NCBI GenBank assembly: GCA_963819715.1
Contig: CAWFXE010000006.1
Location: 777,233-841,232 of the forward strand
From: DASUPK01 sp963819715
GTDB taxonomy: Bacteria > Actinomycetota > Thermoleophilia > Solirubrobacterales > 70-9
DNA length: 64,000 nt
Direction: 5' to 3'
Shown here: positions 7,465-15,385 of the stretch, one piece after another
How positions within the stretch are numbered: position 1 is the stretch's first letter
How the letters are laid out: every line of letters starts with the position of its first letter
Program-made: the position numbers and the translations under genes
Notes under the pieces: model-generated
The model's input: only the letters and a program-made list of their open reading frames with translations
Database searches by the model: none
Told to the model about the DNA's origin: nothing

Positions 7465-8763
7465 CTAAGGCTGCGCGACCGGGACGGGCGCTTCGCCGCC
7501 GTCCTCCGGCGTCACCAGGATCGCGCCCTCGCCCGAGGCATAGGCCTCCTCGCCGTGGTGGACGAGATCCATGCCGACCGCCTCGTCGCGCTCCACGCCT
7601 CGAAGCGAGGTGACGAAGCCGATGGCGCGCAGCAGCGCGTAGGTCATGACGAAGGCATAGGCGGGACCGGCGAGGTCGGCCAGCACCTGGTCGAGCAACT
7701 GCCCGGCGTTCCCGTACAGGATCCCGTTGGAGATCCCATTCCAGCTGGCCTGTGCGATGAAGCCGACCGCGAGGATTCCGGTGAAGCCCGCGACGCCGTG
7801 AGCGGCCAGCACGTCGAGCGTCTCGTCGACCCGGGTCCGCGGCCGGTAGAGGATCACGAAGTAGCAGGGGAAGGCGCCCAGGAAGCCCAGCGCGAGCGCC
7901 CAGCCCGGGCTGATGAACCCGCCGGCCGGGGTGATCAGCACGCAGCCGACGATGATCGCCGTCGCGGCGCCGATCGCCGTCACCCGCCGGCCTCGAATCA
8001 GGTCCAGCATGAACCAGGCGACCAGCGTGGCGCATGGACAGAGCAGCGTGTTGGTGAAGGCGAGGACGCTGTTCTGGCCGGTCGAGAAGCCGCTGCCGCC
8101 GTTGAAGCCGAACCAGCCGAACCACAGCAGGCCGGCGCCGAGGAGGACATAGACGGCGTTGTGGGGGAGGAGCGCCTGGCGCCCGTAGTCCTTGCGCGCG
8201 CCGACCACCAGCGCCGCGGCAAGGGCTGAGAAGCCCGATCCCATCTCCACCGGAACGCCGCCGGCGAAGTCGAGCGTGCCGCGCTCGAAGAGCCAGCCGC
8301 CGCCGAAGGCCCAGTGGGCGAGGACGGAGTAGACGAGGACCGACCAGAGCGCCGCGAAGACCAGGAATGCGCCGAAGCGCATCCGCTCGACCACGGCTCC
8401 GGAGACCAGCGCCGTGGTGATGATGCAGAAGGTCGCCTGGAAGGCGAAGAAGACGAGGTGGGGGATGGTCAGGCCGTTGACCGGCGCGAAGGTCACGTCG
8501 TGGAGGCCCACGTAGTTGAGGCCCCCGATCAGGTCGCCCGTCCCGTCGAAGGCCAGCGAGTAGCCGACGAGCGCCCAGGTGACCGTCGCCACCGCGATCG
8601 CGGCGATGCACATCATGAATGTGTTGAGCGTGTTCTTCGACCGGACCAGGCCGGCGTAGAAGAGACCGAGCGCCGGGGTCATCATCAGCACGAGGGCCGT
8701 CGCCGTCAGCATCCAGGCCGTGTCGCCGGTGTCGATCTGTGCCGCCGCGACCAGGCCGCTCAT
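7465..8763 (-). CDS. amt: Ammonium transporter (Amt family)
   Basis: Inner-membrane ammonium channel of 432 residues with about eleven transmembrane segments. Diagnostic stretches include PALGLFYAGLVRSKNTLNT near residue 30, the pore histidine regions VLAHWAFGGGWL and LAAHGVAGFTG, and the cytoplasmic tail with GEEAYASGEGA. It is co-transcribed after glnK: the stop of glnK and the ATG of amt share one base (TGATG). The pairing means the PII protein gates this channel. A 7-bp overlap-free gap separates it from the convergent ligase gene. Confidence 0.95.
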   Translation of the reverse strand: MSGLVAAAQIDTGDTAWMLTATALVLMMTPALGLFYAGLVRSKNTLNTFMMCIAAIAVATVTWALVGYSLAFDGTGDLIGGLNYVGLHDVTFAPVNGLTIPHLVFFAFQATFCIITTALVSGAVVERMRFGAFLVFAALWSVLVYSVLAHWAFGGGWLFERGTLDFAGGVPVEMGSGFSALAAALVVGARKDYGRQALLPHNAVYVLLGAGLLWFGWFGFNGGSGFSTGQNSVLAFTNTLLCPCATLVAWFMLDLIRGRRVTAIGAATAIIVGCVLITPAGGFISPGWALALGFLGAFPCYFVILYRPRTRVDETLDVLAAHGVAGFTGILAVGFIAQASWNGISNGILYGNAGQLLDQVLADLAGPAYAFVMTYALLRAIGFVTSLRGVERDEAVGMDLVHHGEEAYASGEGAILVTPEDGGEAPVPVAQP

Positions 8764-9116
8764 CAGCCGTCCACCGGCGTGACCGCGGCGTTGTCGGACT
8801 CGCCCGTCCGGATGCGGACTGCCCGCTCGAGCGGGAGGACGAAGATCTTCCCGTCACCGACCTCGCCGGTCTGCGCTCCCTCCTGCAGAGCAGCGAGCGT
8901 GGGCTCCACGAACGGGTCCGTGACCGCGATCTCGAAGCGCACCTTCTCGGCGAGCTCCATCTTCACGGTCGTTCCGCGGTAGGTCTCGACCTGGTCGAGC
9001 TCCCCACCGTGTCCCTGCACGCGGCTCATCGAGACGCCCTTGATCTCGGCGCGGTAGAGCGCCTCCAGCACGTCGTTGGCCTTCTCAGGCCGCACGATGG
9101 CGATCACCAGCTTCAC
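8763..9116 (-). CDS. glnK: Nitrogen regulatory protein PII
   Basis: Trimeric PII signal protein of 117 residues that binds ATP/ADP and 2-oxoglutarate and controls the adjacent ammonium channel. The start was moved to the GTG at 9116, giving MKLVIAIVRPEK, because GGGAGG is 7 nt upstream and PII proteins begin this way; the GTG at 9122 abuts that ribosome site. The B-loop TGEVGDGKIFV and C-loop RIRTGE are intact. Odd point: the T-loop reads TYRGTTVKME, so the usual Tyr51 uridylylation/adenylylation residue is Val (Tyr46 is kept). Confidence 0.93.
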   Translation of the reverse strand: MKLVIAIVRPEKANDVLEALYRAEIKGVSMSRVQGHGGELDQVETYRGTTVKMELAEKVRFEIAVTDPFVEPTLAALQEGAQTGEVGDGKIFVLPLERAVRIRTGESDNAAVTPVDG

Positions 9117-9202
9117 AGCCACACCTCCCGACGCACAAAACGACAGCGCCAGCCGCTGTCGGACCCGACGCTATCCGCGGCGTCCGACGGAACTCCGGCG
9201 CG

Positions 9203-10480
9203 CTAGCAGGCCTCCAGCCGGACGGTGGCGCCGCGGTTCACCACGGATCCCTCGCCGGGCGAGGTCGAGCAGACGTTCCAATCGGAGGGGATGATCACTC
9301 CGAAGAGGCCACCGCCCTCCTCGGTGTAGTTGAGGCCTAGGTCGTCAAGACGCTGCTCCGCGAGGTCCAGACGCTGGCCGGTGAGCGCCGGGACCGTCAC
9401 GCCGCTCGGCGTCGCGGCCCCGCCGCTGTCGGCCAGGGTTGCGGTCCTGTGCGAGCGCGACAGCTTCGGCGCCTCGATCGCCGCGGCGGCACCCAGGGCG
9501 GCGATGAGCGCCAGCGCGAGAATGTAGGCGAGCAGGCGCCCTAGGCGGCGCGGCCCGGGCTGCGGGTCGGTGGGGGGCAGGGATGGATCGCGGGAAAGCC
9601 GGACGGTCTCCGGGAGGGGCGCCGCTTCCCCGGCGCCCACGACGTGTTCCGGCTCCGTCACCGCCTCGCCCCGCGTTGCGGCGACGGCGGCGCGGCCCAT
9701 GTCTCCGGCGGAGGGAAACCGGTCGATGGGATCCTTCGCCATCGCGCGGGCGATCACCGGATCGAGGACCCTGCCTCGCCTGCCGGCCGAGGGCGGCGGC
9801 TCGTTGACGTGCGCCCACATCTTGGCCGAGCTCTCCCGCTCGGAGTAGGGCACCTTCCCTGTGATCGCGTTGAAGAGGACACAGCCGAGCGCGTAGACGT
9901 CGGTGCGCGCGTCGACTCGCCGCGCCTCGATCTGCTCCGGCGCCATGTAGTCGACCGTCCCGATCACCTGGCCCGTCGACGTCAGACCGGTCGTGGCGCC
10001 CATCGCCTTGGCCAGCCCGAAGTCGGCCAGGTAGGCATTCCCGTCCTCGCCGACGATCACGTTGTGCGGCTTCACGTCCCGGTGGACCAGGCCCGCGGCG
10101 TGCACCGCGTCCAGGCCGTCCGCGACCTGCGCGATCAGCTCAGCCGCGCGTTCGGGCGGGAGGGGGCCATCGGCATCGATCAGGTGACCGAGATCCCGTC
10201 CCGGCACGTAGCGCATCGAGACGTAGAGCAGCCCGTCGCTCTCTCCGGCGCCGAAGATGGTGACGACTCGGGGATGCTCGACCGAGGCGGCGGTGAGGGA
10301 CTCCGAGCGAAATCGCGCGCGGAAGTGATCGTCCCGGGCCAGATCCGCACGGATCACCTTGAGCGCGACCTGCCGGTCGAGGCGCAGCTCGGTGGCGAGA
10401 TAGACGATCCCCATGCCGCCGCTCCCGAGCCTCCGCTCGATGCGAAACCCGCCGAACGTGGAGCCTGCCTCGAGCGACAT
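9203..10480 (-). CDS. Transmembrane Ser/Thr protein kinase with one PASTA domain
   Basis: PknB-like receptor kinase of 425 residues. The N-terminal kinase domain (about 10-265) has the glycine loop GSGGMGIVY, the ATP lysine in ALKVI, the catalytic HRDVKPHN, DFG, and MAPEQ of the activation segment. A Pro-rich juxtamembrane stretch and one transmembrane helix (LLAYILALALIAALGAAAA, about 318-340) follow. The extracellular part holds a single PASTA domain (VPALTGQRLDLAEQRLDDLG to the end); the fewer-than-usual repeats suggest weaker muropeptide sensing, which is inference. Not linked to wall genes here. Confidence 0.92.
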   Translation of the reverse strand: MSLEAGSTFGGFRIERRLGSGGMGIVYLATELRLDRQVALKVIRADLARDDHFRARFRSESLTAASVEHPRVVTIFGAGESDGLLYVSMRYVPGRDLGHLIDADGPLPPERAAELIAQVADGLDAVHAAGLVHRDVKPHNVIVGEDGNAYLADFGLAKAMGATTGLTSTGQVIGTVDYMAPEQIEARRVDARTDVYALGCVLFNAITGKVPYSERESSAKMWAHVNEPPPSAGRRGRVLDPVIARAMAKDPIDRFPSAGDMGRAAVAATRGEAVTEPEHVVGAGEAAPLPETVRLSRDPSLPPTDPQPGPRRLGRLLAYILALALIAALGAAAAIEAPKLSRSHRTATLADSGGAATPSGVTVPALTGQRLDLAEQRLDDLGLNYTEEGGGLFGVIIPSDWNVCSTSPGEGSVVNRGATVRLEAC

Positions 10481-10495
10481 CGGACATCCAGTATC
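10481..10495 (-). promoter_or_regulatory. Near-leaderless promoter, PASTA kinase gene
   Basis: GATACT on the minus strand, 9 nt before the ATG at 10480. Confidence 0.45.
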
Positions 10496-10619
10496 GCTAG
10501 CTTCGGTCCCGGAAACGGCGGGCCAGGTTCTGCTTGACGATCGCGCCGGCGCGGCGCGCTGCCCGGCTGACGTGCTCCAGGCGCTCGCCTACGAGTAACA
10601 ACGCGACGGGCCGCCGGAC

Positions 10620-10631
10620 TAGGCTCGACCG
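10620..10631 (+). promoter_or_regulatory. Leaderless promoter, OsmC gene
   Basis: TAGGCT then 6 nt to the ATG at 10632. Confidence 0.5.
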
Positions 10632-10693
10632 ATGAACGAGCCGATGACTGGTGAGGAGCTACCGATGAACGAGCCGATGACTGGTGAGGAGCT
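10628..10693 (+). repeat. Perfect 33-bp tandem duplication across the osmC start
   Basis: Positions 10628-10660 are repeated exactly at 10661-10693. Each copy contains an ATG and MNEPMTGEEL codons in the same frame. The first copy supplies a GAGGAG ribosome site (10653-10658) 6 nt before the second ATG (10665). Confidence 0.95.
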
Positions 10694-11180
10694 GCGCGCG
10701 CTACAGCGGCCGATCAAGGACCGCTATGCCGACGAGCCGGAAGCGGCGGAGATCACCCTGGAGGCCGACGGCAGCCTGGACGACGACATCGCCTGCTCGG
10801 TCCAGACGGGCCGCGCCCTCGTCAAGGCCGGCCTCCATCCCGGCACGGGCGGCGATGGCACCCTCGCCTGCTCGGGAGACATGCTCCTGCAGGCGCTGGT
10901 CGCCTGCGCGGGAGTGACGATGCGATCGGTGGCCACGTCGATGGGGCTGTCGGTGAGCGGGTCCCTGCACGCCGAAGGTGATCTCGACTGGCGCGGCACG
11001 CTCGCCGTCGACAAGGAGGCGCCGGTGGGCTTCACGGAGATCCGCCTGCGCTTCGAGCTCGAGAGCGATGCCAGCGATGAGGAGCTCGCGACTCTCCAGC
11101 GCCTCACAGAGCGCTACTGCGTCGTCTACCAGACCCTGACGGCCTCTCCCTCGGTGGCCGTCTCAATGGAGCGATCCTGA
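10632..11180 (+). CDS. OsmC family peroxide-resistance-like protein
   Basis: OsmC/Ohr-fold protein of 182 residues (171 if the second start at 10665 is used). The fold is recognised from GGDGTLACSGDMLLQALVAC and the following AGVTMRSVA helix, plus the C-terminal LQRLTERYCVVYQTLTASPS, where a second conserved cysteine lies; such a pair reduces organic peroxides in the family. The N-terminus carries an 11-residue repeat made by a 33-bp duplication. TAGGCT 6 nt before the first ATG favours leaderless initiation there, while GAGGAG favours the second ATG. It is followed at 11 bp by a small membrane protein gene. Confidence 0.85.
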   Translation: MNEPMTGEELPMNEPMTGEELRALQRPIKDRYADEPEAAEITLEADGSLDDDIACSVQTGRALVKAGLHPGTGGDGTLACSGDMLLQALVACAGVTMRSVATSMGLSVSGSLHAEGDLDWRGTLAVDKEAPVGFTEIRLRFELESDASDEELATLQRLTERYCVVYQTLTASPSVAVSMERS

Positions 11181-11191
11181 GCGACGAGGAA

Positions 11192-11566
11192 GTGCAGGCG
11201 CCGGACGTTCGCGCGTTCTCGCTGATCTCCGCGGCGGGCAGGATGGCGATCGGGCTCGGGCTGCTCGCCGCCCCCGAGCCGTCGCTGGGGGCGCTCGGCT
11301 TCTCCGAGGTATCTCCGGCGACCGTTGCCGTCGCCCGGATCGCCGGCGTCAGGGACTTCGTGCTCGGCGGTGTGACCCTTGGGGCGCTCGGTGACCGCGA
11401 GCGCTTGCGCACCGCAACGGTCGCGAACGCGGCCGCCGACGCGGGGGACACCGCGGCCTTCGCGCTCGCCCTCGGGGCGGGCGAGCGGGACGCGGCGCTG
11501 CGCGGGTTGGCCGCCGCGATCCCCGCCACGCTCGCGGGCATATGGGTGGCTCGCAGGCTCAGCTGA
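11192..11566 (+). CDS. Small membrane protein, DUF4267-like
   Basis: A 124-residue, alanine-rich protein with about three to four hydrophobic helices (MAIGLGLLAAP, IAGVRDFVLGGVTLGAL, TAAFALALGAG, GLAAAIPATLAGIWVA). It resembles the small DUF4267-type membrane proteins, but this is pattern recognition only. The GTG at 11192 follows GACGAGGA. Its end overlaps the start of the alkyltransferase-like gene by 25 bp, suggesting a three-gene unit osmC-membrane protein-ATL. Function unknown. Confidence 0.6.
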   Translation: MQAPDVRAFSLISAAGRMAIGLGLLAAPEPSLGALGFSEVSPATVAVARIAGVRDFVLGGVTLGALGDRERLRTATVANAAADAGDTAAFALALGAGERDAALRGLAAAIPATLAGIWVARRLS

Positions 11567-11847
11567 GCTCGCCCCGGGCGAGGGCCGTCCTCGACCGCAT
11601 CAGACGGGTGCCGGAGGGATTCGTCACGACGTACGGGGATCTCAGCCCGGGATCGCCGCGATTCGCCGGATACGTTCTCTCCCGCTGCGATGACCCGAGC
11701 GTGCCCTGGCAGCGGATCGTCCGGGCCGACGGGTCGCTCGCGAAGGGGGACGGTCAGCGCCGCCTCCTGAGGGCCGAGGGAGTTCCGTTCCGGGGCAAGC
11801 GGGTCGACATGGACGTCGCCTGGATTCCCGTCGACGACCTGGGTTGA
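11542..11847 (+). CDS. Alkyltransferase-like protein (MGMT/ATL family)
   Basis: DNA damage-recognition protein of 101 residues related to O6-methylguanine methyltransferase. The family's VTTYGDL helix and the C-terminal half are clear, but the active-site PCHR is replaced by PWQR (VPWQRIVRADG near residues 54-64). Loss of the acceptor cysteine is the hallmark of ATL proteins, which bind O6-alkylguanine and hand lesions to nucleotide excision repair rather than reversing them. The preceding gene overlaps it by 25 bp. Confidence 0.85.
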   Translation: MGGSQAQLSSPRARAVLDRIRRVPEGFVTTYGDLSPGSPRFAGYVLSRCDDPSVPWQRIVRADGSLAKGDGQRRLLRAEGVPFRGKRVDMDVAWIPVDDLG

Positions 11848-11909
11848 CGGAACTCGCCCACGAGGAGGAAGCCACCGGGCGCGACGGAAGCTGAACGCGG
11901 AGCCGCACG

Positions 11910-12890
11910 GTGATCGTCGACAGCGCCCATTACAAGGACGGCGTGCGCCAGCACGAGGACTCGCTCACGCCCGAGCGCGCCGCGGAGCTGCGGGGGGCGC
12001 CGGGTACCGGCGACTTCGTCTGGGTCGGCATCCACGAGCCCGAGCCCGGCGACCTCGAGAAGCTCCAGGAGCTCTTCGGCCTGCACGAGCTCGCCGTCGA
12101 GGATGCGGCGCAGGCCCACCAGCGGCCGAAGATCGAGGACTACGACGAGGACGTCTTCGTCGTTCTCAAGACCGCCCACTACCACGAGGACCTCGAGGAG
12201 GTTCATTTCGGCGAGATCAACGTGTTCGCCGGCCCGGGATACGTGATCACCGTGCGCCACGGGCCGGGCAGCGAGCTGCGCAGCGCCCGGCAGCGCCTGG
12301 AGGCGCGCCCGGACATGGTCAAGCTCGGGGCCTCGTCGGCGATCTGGGCCGTGCTCGACAAGGTCGTCGACGACTACATCCCGGTGGTCGACGCCATCGA
12401 GGACGACATCGAGGAGGTCGAGAAGGACGTCTTCGACGACGACATCCCGGCGCCGACGGCCCGCATCTACAACCTGAAGCGGGAGGTGATCGAGTTCCAC
12501 CGCGCCGTCTGGCCGCTGCTCAACCCTCTCGAGGCCCTTGAGCAGGGCGGGTTCGAGCGGGTCCCGGAGGAGCTGCGCAGCTTCTTTCGCGACGTCGCCG
12601 ACCACGCCCGCCGCGTCGACGAGCAGGTCCAGTCCCAGCGCGAGCTTTTGACGAGCGTCCTGCAGGCGAACCTCTCGCTCGTCAGCGTCAACCAGAACGA
12701 GGTGGTCAAGCGCATCTCGGCGCTCTTCGGAATCGTCGCCGTGCCGACCTTCATCGCCTCGGTCTACGGGATGAACTTCGAGCACATGCCCGAGCTGCAG
12801 TGGCGGTTCGGCTACCCGCTTTGCATCGCGTTGATGGCGGTTGTCGCGCTCGCGCTGGTCGGCTACTTCAGGAGGATCGACTGGCTATAG
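11910..12890 (+). CDS. corA: Magnesium/cobalt transporter CorA
   Basis: Pentameric divalent-cation channel of 326 residues. The long acidic cytoplasmic domain (including VVDAIEDDIEEVEKDVF) is followed by a stalk helix and two C-terminal transmembrane helices. The signature YGMN (YGMNFEHMPE, about residue 287) sits at the loop after the first helix. The protein ends in a basic RRIDWL tail, as in other CorA proteins. GTG start at 11910, with a GCGGAG ribosome site. The next gene (ctaG) begins 50 bp downstream and seems to have its own promoter. Confidence 0.93.
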   Translation: MIVDSAHYKDGVRQHEDSLTPERAAELRGAPGTGDFVWVGIHEPEPGDLEKLQELFGLHELAVEDAAQAHQRPKIEDYDEDVFVVLKTAHYHEDLEEVHFGEINVFAGPGYVITVRHGPGSELRSARQRLEARPDMVKLGASSAIWAVLDKVVDDYIPVVDAIEDDIEEVEKDVFDDDIPAPTARIYNLKREVIEFHRAVWPLLNPLEALEQGGFERVPEELRSFFRDVADHARRVDEQVQSQRELLTSVLQANLSLVSVNQNEVVKRISALFGIVAVPTFIASVYGMNFEHMPELQWRFGYPLCIALMAVVALALVGYFRRIDWL

Positions 12891-12900
12891 CGGTGTCTTA

Positions 12901-12927
12901 TGGCCGCGGCGTGATGGCGAAGCCGTC
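12901..12927 (+). repeat. 27-nt intergenic repeat copy containing a GCGAAGC hairpin
   Basis: 24 of 27 bases match 28523-28549. It contains a GAYGGC-GAA-GCCGTC hairpin. It lies between corA and the ctaG promoter. See the copy after clpX. Confidence 0.6.
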
Positions 12928-12928
12928 C

Positions 12929-12940
12929 TACGATGCTTCT
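12929..12940 (+). promoter_or_regulatory. Leaderless promoter, ctaG
   Basis: TACGAT then 6 nt to the GTG at 12941. Confidence 0.5.
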
Positions 12941-13837
12941 GTGATTCCCCTGGCTCACGTCGGTGGCCCCGTCTTCGAGCCCCTGCAGGTCGCGGGGCTG
13001 ACCCTGGTCGCAACCGCCTACTCGTTCCGCATGCTCACCCTCTCGCGAGAGGGACGGTCCGTCCCGACCTGGCGGATCGCATGCTTCGCCTCCGGGCTGG
13101 CGCTGATCGCGGCCGCGTTCATCTCTCCGCTCGGACGGATCGACGACGAGCTCGTCTTCGTCCACATGATCCAGCACCTGCTGATGGGCGATCTGGGCGC
13201 GCTCCTGATCGTCCTGGGCCTCACGGGGCCGCTGCTTCAGCCGCTGCTCGCCAACCGCTGGCTCGGCTGGATACGGCACCTCGCGCATCCGCTGGTCGCG
13301 CTGCCGCTCTGGGCGATCGACCTCTATGTCTGGCACGCCCCGTTCCTCTACCAGGCCGCCACGGAGCACAACTCGATCCACGCGCTCCAGCACGCATGCT
13401 TCATCGGCTTCGGGGTGCTGATGTGGATGCCGCTCGTCGGGCCACTGCCTCAGCCCAGCTGGTTCGGGCTCCCGGCGAAGCTCGGCTACGTGATCGCGGT
13501 CCGCTTCACCGGGATCGTGCTCGGCAACGTCTTCATGTGGTCGAACTCGGTCTTCTACCCGCACTATGCCGCCGGTGAGGCGAAATGGCACATCTCGGCC
13601 ATCACCGACCAGAGCCTCGCCGGCGTGATCATGATGGTCGAGGGCACCTTCGTCACCCTCGGGGTTCTGGCCTGGCTGTTTCTGCGGTGGGCCCAGCAGG
13701 ACACCGAGCGCCAGCGCCTGCTCGACCTCGCCGATCAGCGCGGGGTGGCACTGAGCGACGCGCGGGCGGCGCGAGCGGCCGCCGCCGGCCAGGGCGCTCG
13801 GCTCGAGAAAAGGATCAAGACCGAGGGATCAAGCTGA
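12941..13837 (+). CDS. ctaG: Cytochrome c oxidase assembly protein, CtaG family
   Basis: Seven-helix membrane protein of 298 residues (caa3-type CtaG), thought to help build the copper centre of cytochrome oxidase. Family landmarks: FISPLGRIDDELVFVHMIQHLLMGD (histidine-containing), LPLWAIDLYVWHAPFLYQAA, and DQSLAGVIMMVEGTFVTLG. A basic, alanine-rich cytoplasmic tail ends the protein. The GTG at 12941 was preferred over an in-frame ATG at 12914 because TACGAT lies 6 nt upstream and the longer reading would translate an intergenic repeat. No oxidase subunit genes are in the window. Confidence 0.87.
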   Translation: MIPLAHVGGPVFEPLQVAGLTLVATAYSFRMLTLSREGRSVPTWRIACFASGLALIAAAFISPLGRIDDELVFVHMIQHLLMGDLGALLIVLGLTGPLLQPLLANRWLGWIRHLAHPLVALPLWAIDLYVWHAPFLYQAATEHNSIHALQHACFIGFGVLMWMPLVGPLPQPSWFGLPAKLGYVIAVRFTGIVLGNVFMWSNSVFYPHYAAGEAKWHISAITDQSLAGVIMMVEGTFVTLGVLAWLFLRWAQQDTERQRLLDLADQRGVALSDARAARAAAAGQGARLEKRIKTEGSS

Positions 13838-13991
13838 CCTTCTCCCAGCCGCGCTTCGCGCCGTAGATCCCCAGGGCAGCAAGCGACAGGCCCAGGTCGA
13901 TCGAGAAGGACGCGAGCCTGCCGGGCGCGCCGGTGTAGAGCCAGGCGCCGAGTCGCTCGCGCCGACTGGTCTCTATCGTGGTCTGCTTCAT
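13815..13991 (-). CDS. Small membrane-associated protein, 58 residues
   Basis: Short product, MKQTTIETSRRERLGAWL, continuing with YTGAPGRLASFSIDLGLSLAALGIYGAKRGW, so one hydrophobic helix with basic flanks. The RLGxxLYTGxxGxL opening resembles small proteins I associate with Thermoleophilia, which is why it is listed. Its ATG (13991-13989) overlaps the ATG of tig (13990-13992) on the other strand, so the two genes start face to face, and neither has a Shine-Dalgarno. Its end overlaps ctaG by 23 bp. It could be an artefact. Confidence 0.45.
   Translation of the reverse strand: MKQTTIETSRRERLGAWLYTGAPGRLASFSIDLGLSLAALGIYGAKRGWEKVSLIPRS
13974..13989 (+). promoter_or_regulatory. Near-leaderless promoter, tig
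   Basis: TATCGT then 10 nt to the ATG at 13990. It lies inside the small minus-strand ORF. Confidence 0.4.
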
Positions 13992-15378
13992 GGAGACGAC
14001 CGTAAAGGAGCTTCCCGACTCGCGGGTCCGCGTCGACGTCGACGTCGACCCGAAGGACGTCGAGGGCAGCATCAAGCGGACCGCGGCGCAGCTCGGCGAG
14101 GACATGAAGATGCCCGGCTTCCGCAAGGGCAAGGTGCCGCCGGAGATGGTGGTCCAGCGCCTCGGCCGCGAGACCGTCCTCACTCAGGCTCTCGAGTCCT
14201 CGCTCGGCGACTGGTACGAGCGGGCGATGCTGAAGTCCGGGATCAACCCCGTCGGCGACCCGAAGCTCGACCTTTCCGATCTTCCCGACGAGGGCAAGCC
14301 CCTGAAGTTCTCGATCGAGGTCGCCGTGCGGCCGGGCGCCGAGCTCGGCGAGTACAAGGGCCTCGAGGTCGGCCGCGAGGAGCCCGAGGTTCCGCAGGAG
14401 GCGGTCGAGGGCGAGCTGAAGCGCCTGCAGGAGGGCTTCGCGCGCCTCAACCCGGTCGAGCGGGAGGCGAAGGAGGGCGACGTCGTCCTGATCGACTACG
14501 AGGGCAAGATCGACGACGTCGCGTTCGAGGGCGGCACCGCCAAGGACTACCTGCTCGAGCTGGGGGAGGGGCGCGTGCTGCCGGAGCTGGAACAGGCGCT
14601 GATCGGCGCCAAGCCCGGCGACGAGCGCACCGCCGAGGTGCCATTCCCCGACGACTACCCCGCGGAGGAGGTCGCCGGCAAGACCGCCGAGTTCGACGTC
14701 AAGGTCAAGGAAGTCCGCGAGAAGGAGCTGCCGGACCTCGACGACGACTTTGCCGCGGAGGCCTCCGAGTTCGAGACGCTCGAGGAGCTCCGCGACCACA
14801 TCTCAGGGCAGATCCGGGAGATCCTCGAGGGCCAGATCGTCGAGCGCTTCCGCGAGGCCGCAGTCGATGAGGCCGTCAAGGGCGCGAAGGTGGAGCTGCC
14901 CGATCCGGTTGTCGAGGCCAGGGCCGCCGAGATGTGGCGCCGCGTCGAGCGCCAGCTCGAGCGGCAGGGGATGGATCCCGAGAATTACCTGCAAATCCAG
15001 GGAAAGACTCGCGAAGAGATGATCCAGCAGGCGCGCCCCGATGCCGAGCAGGCGCTGAAGCGGGAGGCGGTCCTGGAGGCCGTCGCCGAGGCCGAGGGCA
15101 TCGAGATCACCGAGGAGGACATGCTCGAGGCGCTGCAGATTCCACCGGGCCACGAGGACCACCACCACGACGAGCCGGATGTCGCATTGGCGAAGATCCG
15201 CGAATCCGGCCGCGAGGAGCTCCTCAAGGAGGACCTGCGCATGCGCCGCGCCCTGGAGCTGATCGCCGAGGAGGCGAATCCCATCCCGCTGGAGCAGGCG
15301 AAGGCCCGCGAGGAGATCTGGACGCCGGAGTCAGAGCAGCAGGAGAAGGGCGAGCTGTGGACGCCCGGCTCCGACTAG
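13990..15378 (+). CDS. tig: Trigger factor
   Basis: Ribosome-associated chaperone and prolyl isomerase of 462 residues. The N-terminal ribosome-binding domain contains the signature GFRKGKVPPEMVVQRLG (about residues 42-58). The FKBP-type domain follows (EGDVVLIDYEGKIDDVAFEGG, about 160-180, to AEFDVKVKEV), then the helical C-terminal substrate arms. The His-rich GHEDHHHDEP stretch near residue 390 and an acidic tail are unusual additions. ATG at 13990 gives METTVKELPDSRVRVDVDV. In relatives tig often sits beside clpP and clpX; here they are 3 and 13 kb away. Confidence 0.93.
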   Translation: METTVKELPDSRVRVDVDVDPKDVEGSIKRTAAQLGEDMKMPGFRKGKVPPEMVVQRLGRETVLTQALESSLGDWYERAMLKSGINPVGDPKLDLSDLPDEGKPLKFSIEVAVRPGAELGEYKGLEVGREEPEVPQEAVEGELKRLQEGFARLNPVEREAKEGDVVLIDYEGKIDDVAFEGGTAKDYLLELGEGRVLPELEQALIGAKPGDERTAEVPFPDDYPAEEVAGKTAEFDVKVKEVREKELPDLDDDFAAEASEFETLEELRDHISGQIREILEGQIVERFREAAVDEAVKGAKVELPDPVVEARAAEMWRRVERQLERQGMDPENYLQIQGKTREEMIQQARPDAEQALKREAVLEAVAEAEGIEITEEDMLEALQIPPGHEDHHHDEPDVALAKIRESGREELLKEDLRMRRALELIAEEANPIPLEQAKAREEIWTPESEQQEKGELWTPGSD

Positions 15379-15385
15379 CCCCGTA

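Noticed and set aside
9117..9122. GTG at 9122 as glnK start
   Set aside because: It abuts the GGGAGG ribosome site, and the extra residues are not in PII proteins; the GTG at 9116 fits both.
12914..12940. ATG at 12914 as ctaG start
   Set aside because: This stretch is an intergenic repeat unit, and TACGAT lies 6 nt before the GTG at 12941.
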